Assembly (NCBI RefSeq): GCF_020400655.1
Contig: NZ_JAINRC010000003.1
Location: forward strand, 124,001 to 188,000
Length of the DNA: 64,000 bases
Direction: 5' to 3'
DNA from: Streptomyces spinosus
GTDB taxonomy: Bacteria; Actinomycetota; Actinomycetes; Streptomycetales; Streptomycetaceae
Shown here: piece by piece, positions 52,061 to 60,787 of the stretch
How the letters are laid out: the number at the start of each line of letters is the position of its first letter
Numbering within the stretch: position 1 is the first letter of the stretch
Position numbers and translations under genes: made by a program
Notes under the pieces: model-generated
The model's input: the letters and a program-made list of their open reading frames with translations, nothing else
What the model was told of the DNA's origin: nothing
Databases searched by the model: none

Positions 52061-52285
52061 TCAGGCGTCGTAGTCCCGGTCGATCCGGTCCTCCATCTGC
52101 CGCTCCGTGTCCTCGATGTCACGGTGGTTGTGGCTGCCGCGCTCCGAGGGCTGCTGGCCCTGGCGGCCCTGCTGCTGGCCCTGGCGGCCCTGCTGCGGAC
52201 CGCGCTGGCCGGCCTTCTCGCGGCCCTGGTCCATCTTCTCCTTGGCCTGGCGCGACTTCTCCTGGAACTGGTCCTTCATACCCAT
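52061..52285 (-). CDS. Small hydrophilic Gln/Arg/Gly-rich protein, possibly CsbD-like
   Basis: Product of 74 residues, ATG 52283-52285 with GGGAG about 9 nt upstream. Entirely hydrophilic and probably disordered: N-terminal helix MKDQFQEKSRQAKEKMDQGREKAGQ, then two RQGQQ repeats, and an acidic/basic C terminus ending EDRIDRDYDA. The N-terminal pattern recalls CsbD/hydrophilin-type stress proteins, but similarity is loose. Located downstream of the tricorn gene and upstream-convergent to it. Function unknown. Confidence 0.75.
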   Translation of the reverse strand: MGMKDQFQEKSRQAKEKMDQGREKAGQRGPQQGRQGQQQGRQGQQPSERGSHNHRDIEDTERQMEDRIDRDYDA

Positions 52286-52374
52286 GTGGGTTCACTCCCG
52301 TGATGAGTGGGGGTCCGGCCCCGTCGGTGGGGCCTCGACCAGATTCACACGGGCGAACACACCTTGCATGTCGA

Positions 52375-53259
52375 TCAGTTACGGTGCGTAGCGCGAGCCG
52401 CCTCGTCAGCCGCCCCACCTGCGCCGACGAGTCCGGAACGCATGCCCTTCAGACGGGGCGCGAACCGCTTCATCTCCCGCTGCCCGACCGTCCCGATGAG
52501 CGCCGGCAGGTATCCGCGCACCCCCTGCATGCCGCGCAGCCACCACTGCCCGTACACGTGCGCCGAGCGCCGCTCGATCCCCTCCACGAGCCGGTCCACG
52601 GCCGGACCGAGCGGATAGGTCTTGTTGGACGGCCACGGCAGCCGCTGCCGCAGCTCCCGCATCACGTCGTCCTGGTCGGCCCCGCGCACCATGTCGGTGT
52701 CGGTCCACGACAGGTACCCGACGCCCACCCGGACGCCCTGGTAGCCCACCTCGGCGCGCAGGCTGTGCGCGTACGCCTCCACGCCCGACTTGGACGCGCA
52801 GTACGCCGTCATCATCGGCGCGGGAGTGATCGCGGCGAGCGAGGCGATCTGGAGCAGGTAGCCGCGGCTCTCCACGAGCACCGGCAGGAACGCCCGCGCG
52901 GTCACCGCCGAGCCGATGAGGTTCACCTCGATCACCCGCCGCCATGCCTGCGGATCGGAGTCGGCGAACGGACCGCCCGTCGCCACACCGGCGTTGGCGA
53001 CCACGATGTCGACCTTCCCGAACCGCGCCTTCACCTCCTCGGCGACCCGGCTCATCGTCTCGTGGTCGGTGACGTCGGCGTACCAGTGGGCGCTGTCGCT
53101 GTGCAGCCGCCCGGAGACCTCCTTCAGCGCCTCCTCCTCCAGCCCGACCAGCGCCACCTTCGCGCCGCGCGCGGACAGTTTGCGCGCCAGCAGCTCACCG
53201 ACGCCGCGCGCCGCTCCCGTGACGACCGCGACCTGCCCTTCGAGGCTGACCCTGCTCAT
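52375..53259 (-). CDS. Short-chain dehydrogenase/reductase (BVMO module)
   Basis: NAD(P)-dependent oxidoreductase of 294 residues; ATG 53257-53259 overlaps the hydrolase stop (ATGA), with AAGGAGG upstream. Cofactor motif TGAARGVGELLARKL (about 14-28), NAG in VVANAGVATGG and catalytic Tyr/Lys in YCASKSG (about 150-156). The C-terminal extension KTYPLGPAVDRLVEGIERRSAHVYGQWWLRGMQGVRGYLPA is typical of the SDR subgroup seen in actinobacterial alcohol-oxidation operons. Third gene of the operon; it probably oxidises an alcohol to the ketone used by the BVMO, an inference from operon logic. Confidence 0.94.
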   Translation of the reverse strand: MSRVSLEGQVAVVTGAARGVGELLARKLSARGAKVALVGLEEEALKEVSGRLHSDSAHWYADVTDHETMSRVAEEVKARFGKVDIVVANAGVATGGPFADSDPQAWRRVIEVNLIGSAVTARAFLPVLVESRGYLLQIASLAAITPAPMMTAYCASKSGVEAYAHSLRAEVGYQGVRVGVGYLSWTDTDMVRGADQDDVMRELRQRLPWPSNKTYPLGPAVDRLVEGIERRSAHVYGQWWLRGMQGVRGYLPALIGTVGQREMKRFAPRLKGMRSGLVGAGGAADEAARATHRN

Positions 53260-54209
53260 GCGCCCTCCTTGATCCGCGCGGGGGTGGAACCGTCCTCGGG
53301 GACAACCCCCGTGACATAGGTGCCGACGAGCTCCCGGATGCGGCCGGTCACCGGCTCCGGGGCCTCGATCGGGGTCATGTGGCCGACACCGGGCAGCTCG
53401 GTGAGGCCGACGCAGTGCGGCAGCGCGGCGACCAGCGACCGGGCGTGCGCCGCAGGTGTGAGCCGGTCGGACGCGCCGTGCAGCACGGCGGTGGGCACGC
53501 TCAACCGCCGTACGCCGTGGTCGAGATCGAGCCCGGCGAGGACGGCCGACCACGCGTGTCGCGCGGTGCGCGGGCAGGCGTGCACGATCCGCGCGCACGC
53601 CTCCACCATGTGCGGGGCCGAACCCGCGCCCATCGTGGCGTACTTGAGGACGCTCCGCGCGAGCGGTGTGACCGGCCCGAGCGGCGCGCGGGAACCGAGG
53701 ACGCGCCCGGTGAGCCAGGTACGCACGCGCCCGGCGGGCAACGGCACCACGCGCGACTGGGCGACCAGCCCCGAACTCCCCGTGCTGCACAGCAGGACGG
53801 CGGCGGCGTGTTCCCGGAAGCGCGGGCGCCCGGCCGCCGCCATGACCGTCATGCCGCCCATGGAGTGACCGGCGACGAGCGCCTTCTCCCCGCGCGCCAG
53901 CGTCTCCCCGAGCACCGCTTCGAGATCGTCCGCCAGCGCCTCGGTGGTACACGCGGGGCTCGCGGGACTGCGCCCGTGCCCCCTCTGGTCGTAGGCGATC
54001 ACCCGGTGGTCGGCGGCCAGGTCCCGTATCTGGGCCGCCCAGAACGCCGTCGAGCAGGTCCAGCCGTGGGCGAGGACGACCGGCGGCGCGTCCTCGGGGC
54101 CGTGCACCTCGACGTGCAGCCGCGCGCCGTCGGCGGAGACGGCGGTGAAGGTACGGGCCGGGGCGGGCGGGGCGTAGGGGCCGGAGGTGACGTGGGCGCT
54201 CCGGCTCAT
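53256..54209 (-). CDS. Alpha/beta hydrolase (BVMO module)
   Basis: Serine esterase/hydrolase of 317 residues, ATG 54207-54209 overlapping the BVMO stop (ATGA). Oxyanion region VVLAHGWTCSTAFW, then DQRGHGRS, nucleophile elbow VAGHSMGGMTVMAAAG (about 124-139), acid in LHGASDRLTP (about 255) and His in GVGHMTPIE (about 286). In the middle of a three-gene operon: BVMO makes esters, this enzyme would hydrolyse them, the SDR supplies ketone. Similar to LipR in the mycobacterial mymA operon. Substrate not determined. Confidence 0.95.
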   Translation of the reverse strand: MSRSAHVTSGPYAPPAPARTFTAVSADGARLHVEVHGPEDAPPVVLAHGWTCSTAFWAAQIRDLAADHRVIAYDQRGHGRSPASPACTTEALADDLEAVLGETLARGEKALVAGHSMGGMTVMAAAGRPRFREHAAAVLLCSTGSSGLVAQSRVVPLPAGRVRTWLTGRVLGSRAPLGPVTPLARSVLKYATMGAGSAPHMVEACARIVHACPRTARHAWSAVLAGLDLDHGVRRLSVPTAVLHGASDRLTPAAHARSLVAALPHCVGLTELPGVGHMTPIEAPEPVTGRIRELVGTYVTGVVPEDGSTPARIKEGA

Positions 54210-55726
54210 GCGGCGGCCCCGCTCGTGCGGCCGGCCGGCCCGGCGCCGGAGACCGGCGCGGGTTTGCGCAGCACCTCGTACTCCGCCAGGTCCACCCGCC
54301 GGGTGGCGCGCCGGAACTCGGTCGTCGTGCCGGGCCAGATGGTGGTGTTGCGGCCGCTCGCGTCCAGGTACCAGCTGGTGCAGCCGCCGGTGCTCCACAC
54401 GGTCCGCTTCATGCGCTCCTGCACCCTGTCGTTCCAGGCGTCGACGGCGGCGGGCCGCGCGTCGAGGGCGGTACGGCCGCCCAGGACGTCGAGCTGGCGC
54501 AGGTAGTCGGCCATGTAGCTGAGCTGGGACTCGATCATGAGGATCATGGAGGAGTTCCCGAGGCCGGTGTTGGGCCCGATGATCGACATCCAGTTCGGGA
54601 ACCCGGCCGCCGAGGCACCGCGCAGCGCCCGCATGCCGTTCTTCCAGGACTCCGCGAGCGTGATGCCCTCCGCGCCGACCACGCGCTCGGCGATGGGCAT
54701 GTCCGTGACGTGGAAGCCGGTGCTGAAGATGATCACGTCGACCTCGGCCTCGGTGCCGTCGGCCGCCACCGCCGTGGACCCGCGGATCTCGCTCAGCCCG
54801 CCCACGACGTCCACGTTCGGCCTGGCCAGCGCCGGGTAGTACGCGCTGGACAGCAGGATGCGCTTGCAGCCGATGCGGTAGTCCGGGGTGAGCCTGGCGC
54901 GCAGCTCCGGGTCCTTGATCGCGCGGGCCATGTTCCGCTTGGCGAGCTGCTCGACGAGGCCGAGTTCGTCCGGGCGCTTGGTGAACGCCTGCACCTGCAG
55001 CTCCCGGATGCCCCACAGCAGTCCGCGCCGGACCTGGGCGGTCACGGGCAGCCGGCGGTGCAGCCAGCGCTCGGCGCCGCTGATGGCGCGGTCGACGCGG
55101 GGCAGCACCCAGGGCGGGGTGCGCTGGAAGAGGGTGAGCCGGCCGACCTGCGGCTGGATGGCGGGGACGATCTGGATGGCGGAGGCTCCGGTGCCGATCA
55201 CGGCGACCCGCTTGCCGCGCAGGTCGTAGTCGTGGTCCCAGCGGGCGGAGTGGAACACCTTGCCCGGGAAGGAGTCGAGACCGGGGACGTCGGGGATCTT
55301 CGGGTCGGACAGCGGCCCGGTGGCGGAGACGACCACGTCGGCGGTCAGCGTGCCGCGCGTGGTCTCGATCGTCCACCGCAGGTTCTCGTCGTCCCAGGTC
55401 ATCAGCTTCACCTCGGAGCCGAGGCGGAGGTGCGGGCGCAGCCCGAAGAGGTCGGTGACGTGCTCCAGATAGGCGCGGATGTGCCGCTGTCCGGAGAAGG
55501 TGCGCGGCCAGTCCGGGTGGGGCGCGAAGGAGAAGGAGTAGAGGTGCGAGGGCACGTCACAGGCGCAGCCGGGGTAGCTGTTGTCCCGCCAGGTGCCGCC
55601 GACGCTGTCGGCCCGCTCCAGGACGACGAAGTCGGTGATTCCCTCGCGGCGAAGCCGCACGGCGGCCCCCAGCCCGCCGAACCCGGACCCGATCACCGCC
55701 ACCCGTACATGCTCGTGCTCGGCCAT
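54206..55726 (-). CDS. Baeyer-Villiger monooxygenase (flavin monooxygenase)
   Basis: FAD/NADPH enzyme of 506 residues inserting oxygen next to a ketone to form an ester or lactone. The start chosen is ATG 55724-55726 with GGAGG 7 nt upstream; ATG 55744 is too close to the operator. FAD fold GSGFGGLGAAVRL (about 13-25), NADPH fold VIGTGASAIQIVPAI (about 180-194) and between them the BVMO fingerprint FPGKVFHSARW (F-x-G-x3-H-x3-W, about 158-168). Operon BVMO-hydrolase-SDR has the same gene order as Rv3083-Rv3085 (mymA). A divergent MerR gene is upstream. Confidence 0.95.
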   Translation of the reverse strand: MAEHEHVRVAVIGSGFGGLGAAVRLRREGITDFVVLERADSVGGTWRDNSYPGCACDVPSHLYSFSFAPHPDWPRTFSGQRHIRAYLEHVTDLFGLRPHLRLGSEVKLMTWDDENLRWTIETTRGTLTADVVVSATGPLSDPKIPDVPGLDSFPGKVFHSARWDHDYDLRGKRVAVIGTGASAIQIVPAIQPQVGRLTLFQRTPPWVLPRVDRAISGAERWLHRRLPVTAQVRRGLLWGIRELQVQAFTKRPDELGLVEQLAKRNMARAIKDPELRARLTPDYRIGCKRILLSSAYYPALARPNVDVVGGLSEIRGSTAVAADGTEAEVDVIIFSTGFHVTDMPIAERVVGAEGITLAESWKNGMRALRGASAAGFPNWMSIIGPNTGLGNSSMILMIESQLSYMADYLRQLDVLGGRTALDARPAAVDAWNDRVQERMKRTVWSTGGCTSWYLDASGRNTTIWPGTTTEFRRATRRVDLAEYEVLRKPAPVSGAGPAGRTSGAAA

Positions 55727-55757
55727 CCCGAAGCCTCCACGCATCGCCTAGGAACTC

Positions 55758-55813
55758 CGCCAGTGAACACTGGCGCAATGGGACTGTAGAGCAGCCGCCT
55801 ACCGAGCGGTAGG
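55758..55813. promoter_or_regulatory. Two palindromes between BVMO operon and merR
   Basis: CGCCAGTG-AA-CACTGGCG (55758-55775) and CCTACCG-AG-CGGTAGG (55798-55813) are perfect inverted repeats with 2-nt centres in a 133-bp divergent region. The second lies just upstream of a TAGGCT -10 box (55848-55853) ending 6 nt before the merR GTG. Both are good MerR-type operators, one facing each gene. Confidence 0.65.
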
Positions 55814-55859
55814 GGGTGGCCGAAGGAAAGTTACCGGCAGTACGCCATAGGCTGCGGTC

Positions 55860-56525
55860 GTGGCAGAGGACGCGGAACACCCCACGGTCAGGCGCGAGTA
55901 CCGCATGGAGGAGCTGGCCCGGCGCGCCGGCATCACCGTGCGCACCCTGCGCTTCTACCGCGAACGCAAGCTGATCGGGCCACCCCGCCGCGAGGGCCGC
56001 ATCGCCTGGTACGACGACCACCACCTGGCCCGGCTGCGCACCATCGCGGCACTCCTGGAACGCGGCCACACCCTGAACGGCATCGCCGAACTCGCGGACG
56101 CCCTGGACCAGGGCCGCGACGTCGCCGACCTGCTCGGCGTCGGCGCCCCCACCGAGGAGGAGCCCGTCCGCCTCACCCCCGAGGAACTCGCCGCCCGCTT
56201 CGAGGGCGAGGTCACCCCCGAGAACCTGGCCGCCGCCCTGGACCTGGGCTACCTCGGCACCGACGGCGACGAGATCGTCCACATCAGCCGGCGTCTGCTG
56301 GACGTCTCCTCCGCGCTGGTCCGCGAGGGCATCCCGCTCGCCGAGGTGCTGGCGGCCGGCGCCCGCGTCCGCGAGCACGCCGACGCCCTGGCCGAACTCT
56401 TCGCCGACCTGATCCTGCGCCACGGCCCCGAGGAGGACCTGCGCCGGCTGCGCCCGCTGGCCCGCAGCGTGGTCGAGGCGGAACTCTCCCTGGCGCTGGA
56501 CCGCCGGCTGAACAAGCCGGACTGA
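55860..56525 (+). CDS. MerR family regulator of the BVMO module
   Basis: MerR-type activator/repressor of 221 residues, GTG 55860, probably leaderless. The N-terminal HTH at about 12-55 is characteristic: YRMEELARRAGITVRTLRFYRERKLIGPPRREGRIAWYDDHHLARLRTI, then helical coil GHTLNGIAELADAL. The long C-terminal domain (about 90-215), without a metal-binding Cys cluster, suggests sensing an organic ligand or acting as a coiled dimer. Divergent from the BVMO operon with two palindromes between; an obvious candidate regulator. Confidence 0.95.
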   Translation: MAEDAEHPTVRREYRMEELARRAGITVRTLRFYRERKLIGPPRREGRIAWYDDHHLARLRTIAALLERGHTLNGIAELADALDQGRDVADLLGVGAPTEEEPVRLTPEELAARFEGEVTPENLAAALDLGYLGTDGDEIVHISRRLLDVSSALVREGIPLAEVLAAGARVREHADALAELFADLILRHGPEEDLRRLRPLARSVVEAELSLALDRRLNKPD

Positions 56526-56531
56526 CCGGGC

Positions 56532-56560
56532 GGGCCCGGCGTGATCCGAACGCCGGGCCC
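56532..56560. terminator. Bidirectional hairpin between merR and xthA
   Basis: GGGCCCGGCGT (56532-56542) and ACGCCGGGCCC (56550-56560), an 11-bp perfect stem with a 7-nt loop. It overlaps the end of xthA by one base. Confidence 0.8.
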
Positions 56561-57363
56561 TAGAGGTCGAAGACGACCGTCACCGGCGCGTGGTCCGACC
56601 AGCGCTCCTCGTGGCTGGCCGCTCGCTCCACCACCGCCTTGACCGCACGCCGGGCCAGCCCGGGCGTCGCCACGGCGAGGTCGATGCGCCAGCCCGAATC
56701 GTTGTCGAAAGCCCGTCCCCGGTACGACCACCAGGTGTACGGGCCCTGCGCGTCCGGGTGCAGGGCGCGGACGACGTCGACGTAGCCGCCGTCCTCGGGG
56801 GCGAAGACGCGGTCGAGCCAGTCCCGCTCCTCGGGCAGGAAGCCGGAGTTCTTGGTGTTGCCGCGCCAGTTCTTCAGGTCGGCCTGGCGGTGGGCGATGT
56901 TCCAGTCGCCGCAGACGAGGACCTCGCGCCCGTCGGCGGCGGCCCGTTCGCGCAGCTCCTTCAGATGGGCCAGGAACTCGCCCATGAAGCGGACCTTCTC
57001 GTCCTGCCGCTCGGTGCCGACCTCGCCGGAGGGCAGATAGAGGGAGGCGACGGTGACGCCGGGCAGCTCCGCCTCGACGTAGCGCCCGCTGCCGTCGAAC
57101 TCGGCGGAGCCGAAGCCGACCCGGACCCGGTCGGGCTCGCGCCGGGTGTAGAGGGAGACGCCCGCGCGGCCCTTGGCGGCGGCCGGGGCGTGCACGACGT
57201 GCCAGCCGTCGGGCCGGCCGGCCTCCTCGGGCAGCTGGTGCGGCTCGGCCCGCACCTCCTGGAGGCAGACGACGTCCGCGTCCGTCCCGGCGAGCCATTC
57301 CACGAAGCCCTTCTTCGCGGCGGCCCGCAGCCCGTTCACGTTCACCGAGGTCACAGTCAGCAC
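56560..57363 (-). CDS. xthA: Exodeoxyribonuclease III
   Basis: AP endonuclease/3'-5' exonuclease of base-excision repair, 267 residues, GTG 57361-57363. Motifs: TVTSVNVNGLRAAAKKGFVEW near the N terminus, CLQEVRAEP (about 34-42, metal-binding Glu), CGDWNIAHRQADLKNW (about 149-164) and ERWSDHAPVTVVFDL at the C terminus with the catalytic Asp-His. Divergent from a GNAT gene; the two starts are 72 bp apart (ATG 57436). Confidence 0.97.
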   Translation of the reverse strand: MLTVTSVNVNGLRAAAKKGFVEWLAGTDADVVCLQEVRAEPHQLPEEAGRPDGWHVVHAPAAAKGRAGVSLYTRREPDRVRVGFGSAEFDGSGRYVEAELPGVTVASLYLPSGEVGTERQDEKVRFMGEFLAHLKELRERAAADGREVLVCGDWNIAHRQADLKNWRGNTKNSGFLPEERDWLDRVFAPEDGGYVDVVRALHPDAQGPYTWWSYRGRAFDNDSGWRIDLAVATPGLARRAVKAVVERAASHEERWSDHAPVTVVFDL

Positions 57364-57435
57364 CCGGGCACGATACCGGCACACTGGACCGGGTCCACAA
57401 AATCCGGGACCACCCGCCGACTGCATAGAAGTACG

Positions 57436-57921
57436 ATGCCCAGCATGAATATCCGCCGCGTTCGCTTCGATCACCCCGACGCCGTGAAGCTCAACGGCGA
57501 GGTCCAGGCCGAGTACCACCAGCGCTACGGCGACGGGGGCGACGCCACCGCCCTGGACGCCGCCGACTTCGACCCGCCCCGGGGTGTGTACCTGATCGCC
57601 TACGACGAGCGCGACCGCCCCGTGGCCACCGGCGGCTGGCGCAGCCAGGACCGCAACGAGGAGGGCAACGAGGACGGCGACGCGGAACTGAAGCGGATGT
57701 ACGTCGTGGCGCAGATGCGCGGCCGGGGCCTGGCCCGCCGCATGCTCGCGGCCCTGGAGGAGGACGCCCGCATGGCCGGCCGGGTCCGCATGGTCCTGGA
57801 GACGGGCACCAAGCAGCCGGAGGCCGTCGCCCTGTACACCTCCAGCGGCTACGAGCCGTGCGCCAAGTTCGGCTACTACCGGCATCACGAGGAGAGCCTC
57901 TGCTACGCCAAGCGGCTCTGA
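57436..57921 (+). CDS. GNAT family N-acetyltransferase
   Basis: Acetyltransferase of 161 residues from ATG 57436 (ATG 57445 also possible); a TAGAAG box lies 5 nt before ATG 57436, so it could be leaderless. Acetyl-CoA loop MYVVAQMRGRGLARRMLAALEEDAR (about 87-111) with the RGRGLA pattern and a final GYYRHHEESLCYAKRL. Residues about 30-60 (GDGGDATALDAADFDPPRG) are acidic. Substrate unknown. Ends 56 nt before a strong hairpin shared with tRNA-Ala. Confidence 0.93.
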   Translation: MPSMNIRRVRFDHPDAVKLNGEVQAEYHQRYGDGGDATALDAADFDPPRGVYLIAYDERDRPVATGGWRSQDRNEEGNEDGDAELKRMYVVAQMRGRGLARRMLAALEEDARMAGRVRMVLETGTKQPEAVALYTSSGYEPCAKFGYYRHHEESLCYAKRL

Positions 57922-57977
57922 CCGGGAGCGGTCGAAGTCGCCGCCCAGGCGGCGACGCCGCTGCCGCACGGCCGGGA

Positions 57978-58025
57978 ACGACGAAGATCCCGACCGGTCG
58001 TGATGACCGACGGGATCTTCGTCGT
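57978..58025. terminator. Long hairpin shared by GNAT gene and tRNA-Ala
   Basis: ACGACGAAGATCCCG (57978-57992) pairs with CGGGATCTTCGTCGT (58011-58025), a 15-bp perfect stem that can continue inward with CGGTC/GACCG. It serves the plus-strand GNAT gene and the minus-strand tRNA. Confidence 0.9.
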
Positions 58026-58029
58026 GCAG

Positions 58030-58103
58030 TGGACCTGAGGGGATTTGAACCCCTGGCCCCCTCGATGCGAACGAGGTGCGCTACCGGACTGCGCCACAGG
58101 CCC
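58030..58103 (-). tRNA. tRNA-Ala (anticodon CGC)
   Basis: Minus-strand cloverleaf: acceptor GGGCCTG with CAGGTCC (one G-T pair), D arm GCGC/GCGC, anticodon stem CCTCG/CGAGG with loop TTCGCAT giving anticodon CGC (reads GCG), T arm AGGGG-TTCAAAT-CCCCT, discriminator A. No CCA is encoded. Confidence 0.95.
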
Positions 58104-58194
58104 TTGCAACGAGTGAAACTTTAGCATCCCGATCGGGGTGCTTGGAAATCCGCTCCCTGACTGGTCAGGACGGGGGTTTCCGGGGTGACCGGGG

Positions 58195-59436
58195 TCACTC
58201 GTTGGCCGCGCGCGGACGGTCGTCGTCCTCGTAGGGGTCGTACTGGTCGAACAGCGGCGTGCGTCCGCGTTCCCGGGCCCGGCGGGCGGCGGCCGCGGCG
58301 GAGGCCCCGCCGCGCGAGCGGGTCCGGGGGTGGGGGCGGCCGTCCGGCGCCTCGTCCCCCTTCTTCTGCCCGGGCACCGCCTCCGGATCGCGCGCCTCGC
58401 TCCCGGGCGCGTGGCCCGTCTCCTGCTCCGGCACGACCGCGCTGGAGCGCGCCGAGCTCCAGGTGTCGGGCGCGCCGAGATCCACGTCGGATGTCGCGCG
58501 CGGTGCGACGGGCGCGGTCACGTAGGTGGGCAGCGGTACCGGCACCGGGTCCCAGCTGTCCCCGTGACCGGGCCTGCGCTGCCGCTCGCGCTGCTGGTCG
58601 ACCCACTCGGCGTGGTCGGTCTGCTCGACGAGGGCGCGCCGGTCGGCGGCGAGCGTGGACAGTCCGGTGCCGGTCTCGGCGGCCTGAGCCTCCTCCGGTT
58701 TCTCGGCGGCCGGTCCCGCTTCCAGGGGCGCGCGCCGGCGGGGCTGGCGCGCGCGCAGGCGCTGGGCGGCGGCCTCGGCACGGCGCCGGTCCATCTGGTA
58801 GGCGAACCGGCGGCGCTCCTGCGTGCGCAGATAGGCGATGTACGCGCTGAGGAGCACGGCGGGAGCGCCGGGTACCCAGAGGAAGGCGAGGCCCCCGACG
58901 GCGGCGACGATCGCGCCGAGGGTGAAGGCGAGGAAGAGCACCACGGTGGTGCGCCGTCGGCGCGCGAGCACCTTGGTGCGCCGGGCGCGTGCCGCGGCCG
59001 ACTGCGCCGAGGGCGCGCTCCGTGCTGCCGGCTCACGCTGCTGGGCCGGCGGGGTCGCCGGAGCGGGGGCGGGCCGGGACGCCGGGACGGAGGCGTGGTC
59101 GCTCGGCGCCTCGGTGCCGCCGGGCGCCTCGGAGTCGGCCTCGACGGCCACCTGACGGCGGGTCGGAGGCACGGCGAAGGCCCGGACGTCCACCGAGTCG
59201 GTGACGGCGTCCGGATCGACGGCGTCCGGCTCCCCCTCCTGGGCGGAGCGCGCCCGCAGGTCCCTGGCGTACCGGCGCTCCATACCCGCCCGTCCGGACA
59301 GCAGCCGGATGGCGGTGCTGAAGCGTTCCGTCGGACGGGCCTCGTTCAGCTCGTCCTGCCTACGGAGCCACATCGGCACCAAGTAGGCGGCCCAGGCCCC
59401 GACAATGACTGCGTAGATGAGGCCGCTGCTGCTCAC
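58195..59436 (-). CDS. sepX: Septal membrane protein SepX/GlpR
   Basis: Membrane protein of 413 residues, GTG 59434-59436. One hydrophobic helix at the extreme N terminus (SSGLIYAVIVGAWAAYLVPMWLRRQDE) is followed by a long charged/disordered region (about 25-150), a pair of helices at about 155-200 (VVLFLAFTLGAIVAAVGGLAFLWVPGAPAVLLSAYIAYL) and a second long Arg/Glu/Pro-rich cytoplasmic tail. This architecture and the position next to rimJ-mogA-moaC-moeA-galU match SepX of Streptomyces (stabilises FtsZ divisomes in vegetative and sporulation septa) and mycobacterial Rv0996. Family assignment relies on topology and synteny. Confidence 0.85.
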   Translation of the reverse strand: MSSSGLIYAVIVGAWAAYLVPMWLRRQDELNEARPTERFSTAIRLLSGRAGMERRYARDLRARSAQEGEPDAVDPDAVTDSVDVRAFAVPPTRRQVAVEADSEAPGGTEAPSDHASVPASRPAPAPATPPAQQREPAARSAPSAQSAAARARRTKVLARRRRTTVVLFLAFTLGAIVAAVGGLAFLWVPGAPAVLLSAYIAYLRTQERRRFAYQMDRRRAEAAAQRLRARQPRRRAPLEAGPAAEKPEEAQAAETGTGLSTLAADRRALVEQTDHAEWVDQQRERQRRPGHGDSWDPVPVPLPTYVTAPVAPRATSDVDLGAPDTWSSARSSAVVPEQETGHAPGSEARDPEAVPGQKKGDEAPDGRPHPRTRSRGGASAAAAARRARERGRTPLFDQYDPYEDDDRPRAANE

Positions 59437-59612
59437 GGTCACACCGTAGAGGGGTTTGTGTGAGGCCATCCGCCAATTGGGCCGGTGTGTCGCACGATCT
59501 GGCTCATATTTCCAGCATTTTTTGCGACGCTTGCGATCAGAGGACCGCCGCGGCCGGGAATTCGGCGCCCCGAGACGGTCAACTGCCGATCATTTTCGAA
59601 CACATATTCAAT

Positions 59613-60227
59613 TCACGGACTCTCGGTGCGCTGGCTCCCTCGCGACCGCGCCCGCTTCCACCGCGTGAGCAACCCGTCGGGCACCTCTTCCGCGGTGAGC
59701 GCGAAGACGAGATGGTCGCGCCAGGCGCCGTCGATGTGCAGATAACGCGGCCGGAGCCCCTCCTCGCGGAATCCGAGTTTCTCCACGACCCGCCGGCTCG
59801 GCCGGTTCTCCGGGCGAATGCAGACCTCGACGCGGTGCAGGCCGACGGTGCGGAAACAGTGGTCCACCACGAGCGCGACGGCCGTCGGCATCACCCCGCG
59901 CCCGGCCACCGCCTCGTCCACCCAGTAGCCGACGTGCCCCGAGCACATCGACCCCCAGGTGATCCCGGCGACCGTCAACTGCCCGACCAGCTGCCCCTGG
60001 TACTCGATGACGAACGGCAGCATGCGGCCCGCGTTCGCCTCGGAGCGCAGATGCCGGACCATCTGGCGGTAGGTCGGCCGGTGCGCGATCGGCCCGCTCG
60101 GCGTGGGCGGCGGGATGGTCGCCTCCCACGGGCGCAGCCAGTCGCGGTTGCGCCGGTTCACCTCGCGCCAGACCCGCTGGTCGCGCAGCTTTATCGGCCG
60201 GAGGACGACATCGCCGTCCGCCAGCAC
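59613..60227 (-). CDS. rimJ: RimJ-type ribosomal/other N-acetyltransferase
   Basis: GNAT enzyme of about 204 residues from GTG 60225-60227; an in-frame CTG at 60249-60251 overlapping the mogA stop (CTGA) and preceded by GGGGGG would add eight residues and has the better ribosome binding site. Characteristic RimJ/RimL pattern: DGDVVLRPIKLRDQRVWREVNRRNRDWLRPWEAT, VAGITWGSMCSGHVGYWVDEAVAGRGVMPTAVALVVDHCFRTVGLHRVEVCIRPENRPSRRVVEKLGFREEG. Target could be a ribosomal protein N terminus. Same genomic place as Rv0995. Confidence 0.93.
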   Translation of the reverse strand: MLADGDVVLRPIKLRDQRVWREVNRRNRDWLRPWEATIPPPTPSGPIAHRPTYRQMVRHLRSEANAGRMLPFVIEYQGQLVGQLTVAGITWGSMCSGHVGYWVDEAVAGRGVMPTAVALVVDHCFRTVGLHRVEVCIRPENRPSRRVVEKLGFREEGLRPRYLHIDGAWRDHLVFALTAEEVPDGLLTRWKRARSRGSQRTESP

Positions 60228-60247
60228 GACGGGCCAGGAAGGGCTGT

Positions 60248-60787
60248 TCAGCTCGCACCCCCCGTACCACCGGGTCTCGGGTGGTCACCGCCGCGGATCT
60301 GGTCGACGGCGTGGACCAGCAGGGGCTCCAGCACGGCGAGCCCGTCGCGCACCCCGCCGGTCGACCCGGGCAGGTTGACGATCAGCGTGCGCCCGGCCAC
60401 TCCGGCCAGGCCCCGGGACAGCGCCGCGGTCGGCACCTTGTCCCGCCCGTACGCGCGGATGGCCTCCGCAATGCCCGGCACCTCGTACGCGATCACCGCG
60501 CGGGTCGCCTCGGGGGTGCGGTCGGTGGGCGACAGGCCGGTGCCGCCGGTGGTGACGACGACGTCGTACCCGGAGGCGACGGCCGCGCGCAGGGCCGCTT
60601 CCACCGGAGCCCCGTCGGGCACCACCCGCGGCCCGTCCACGGCGAACCCGAGGTCCCGCAGGCCCTTCACGATCAGCGGGCCGCCCCTGTCCTCGTAGAC
60701 ACCGGCGGCGGCCCGGTTGGAGGCGGTGACGACCAGCGCGGCGTACGGCGCGCGCAGAGCGCCCCCGGTGCCGTCGTCGAAAGTCAT
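60248..60787 (-). CDS. mogA: Molybdopterin adenylyltransferase / MoaB-MogA family
   Basis: Adenylylates molybdopterin before molybdenum insertion; 179 residues, ATG 60785-60787 overlapping the moaC stop (ATGA). MoCF-domain motifs: [23 protein letters not shown] (about 16-38), [18 protein letters not shown] (about 77-94) and [19 protein letters not shown] (about 136-154). Coupled to moaC upstream and rimJ downstream. Confidence 0.96.
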   Translation of the reverse strand: MTFDDGTGGALRAPYAALVVTASNRAAAGVYEDRGGPLIVKGLRDLGFAVDGPRVVPDGAPVEAALRAAVASGYDVVVTTGGTGLSPTDRTPEATRAVIAYEVPGIAEAIRAYGRDKVPTAALSRGLAGVAGRTLIVNLPGSTGGVRDGLAVLEPLLVHAVDQIRGGDHPRPGGTGGAS

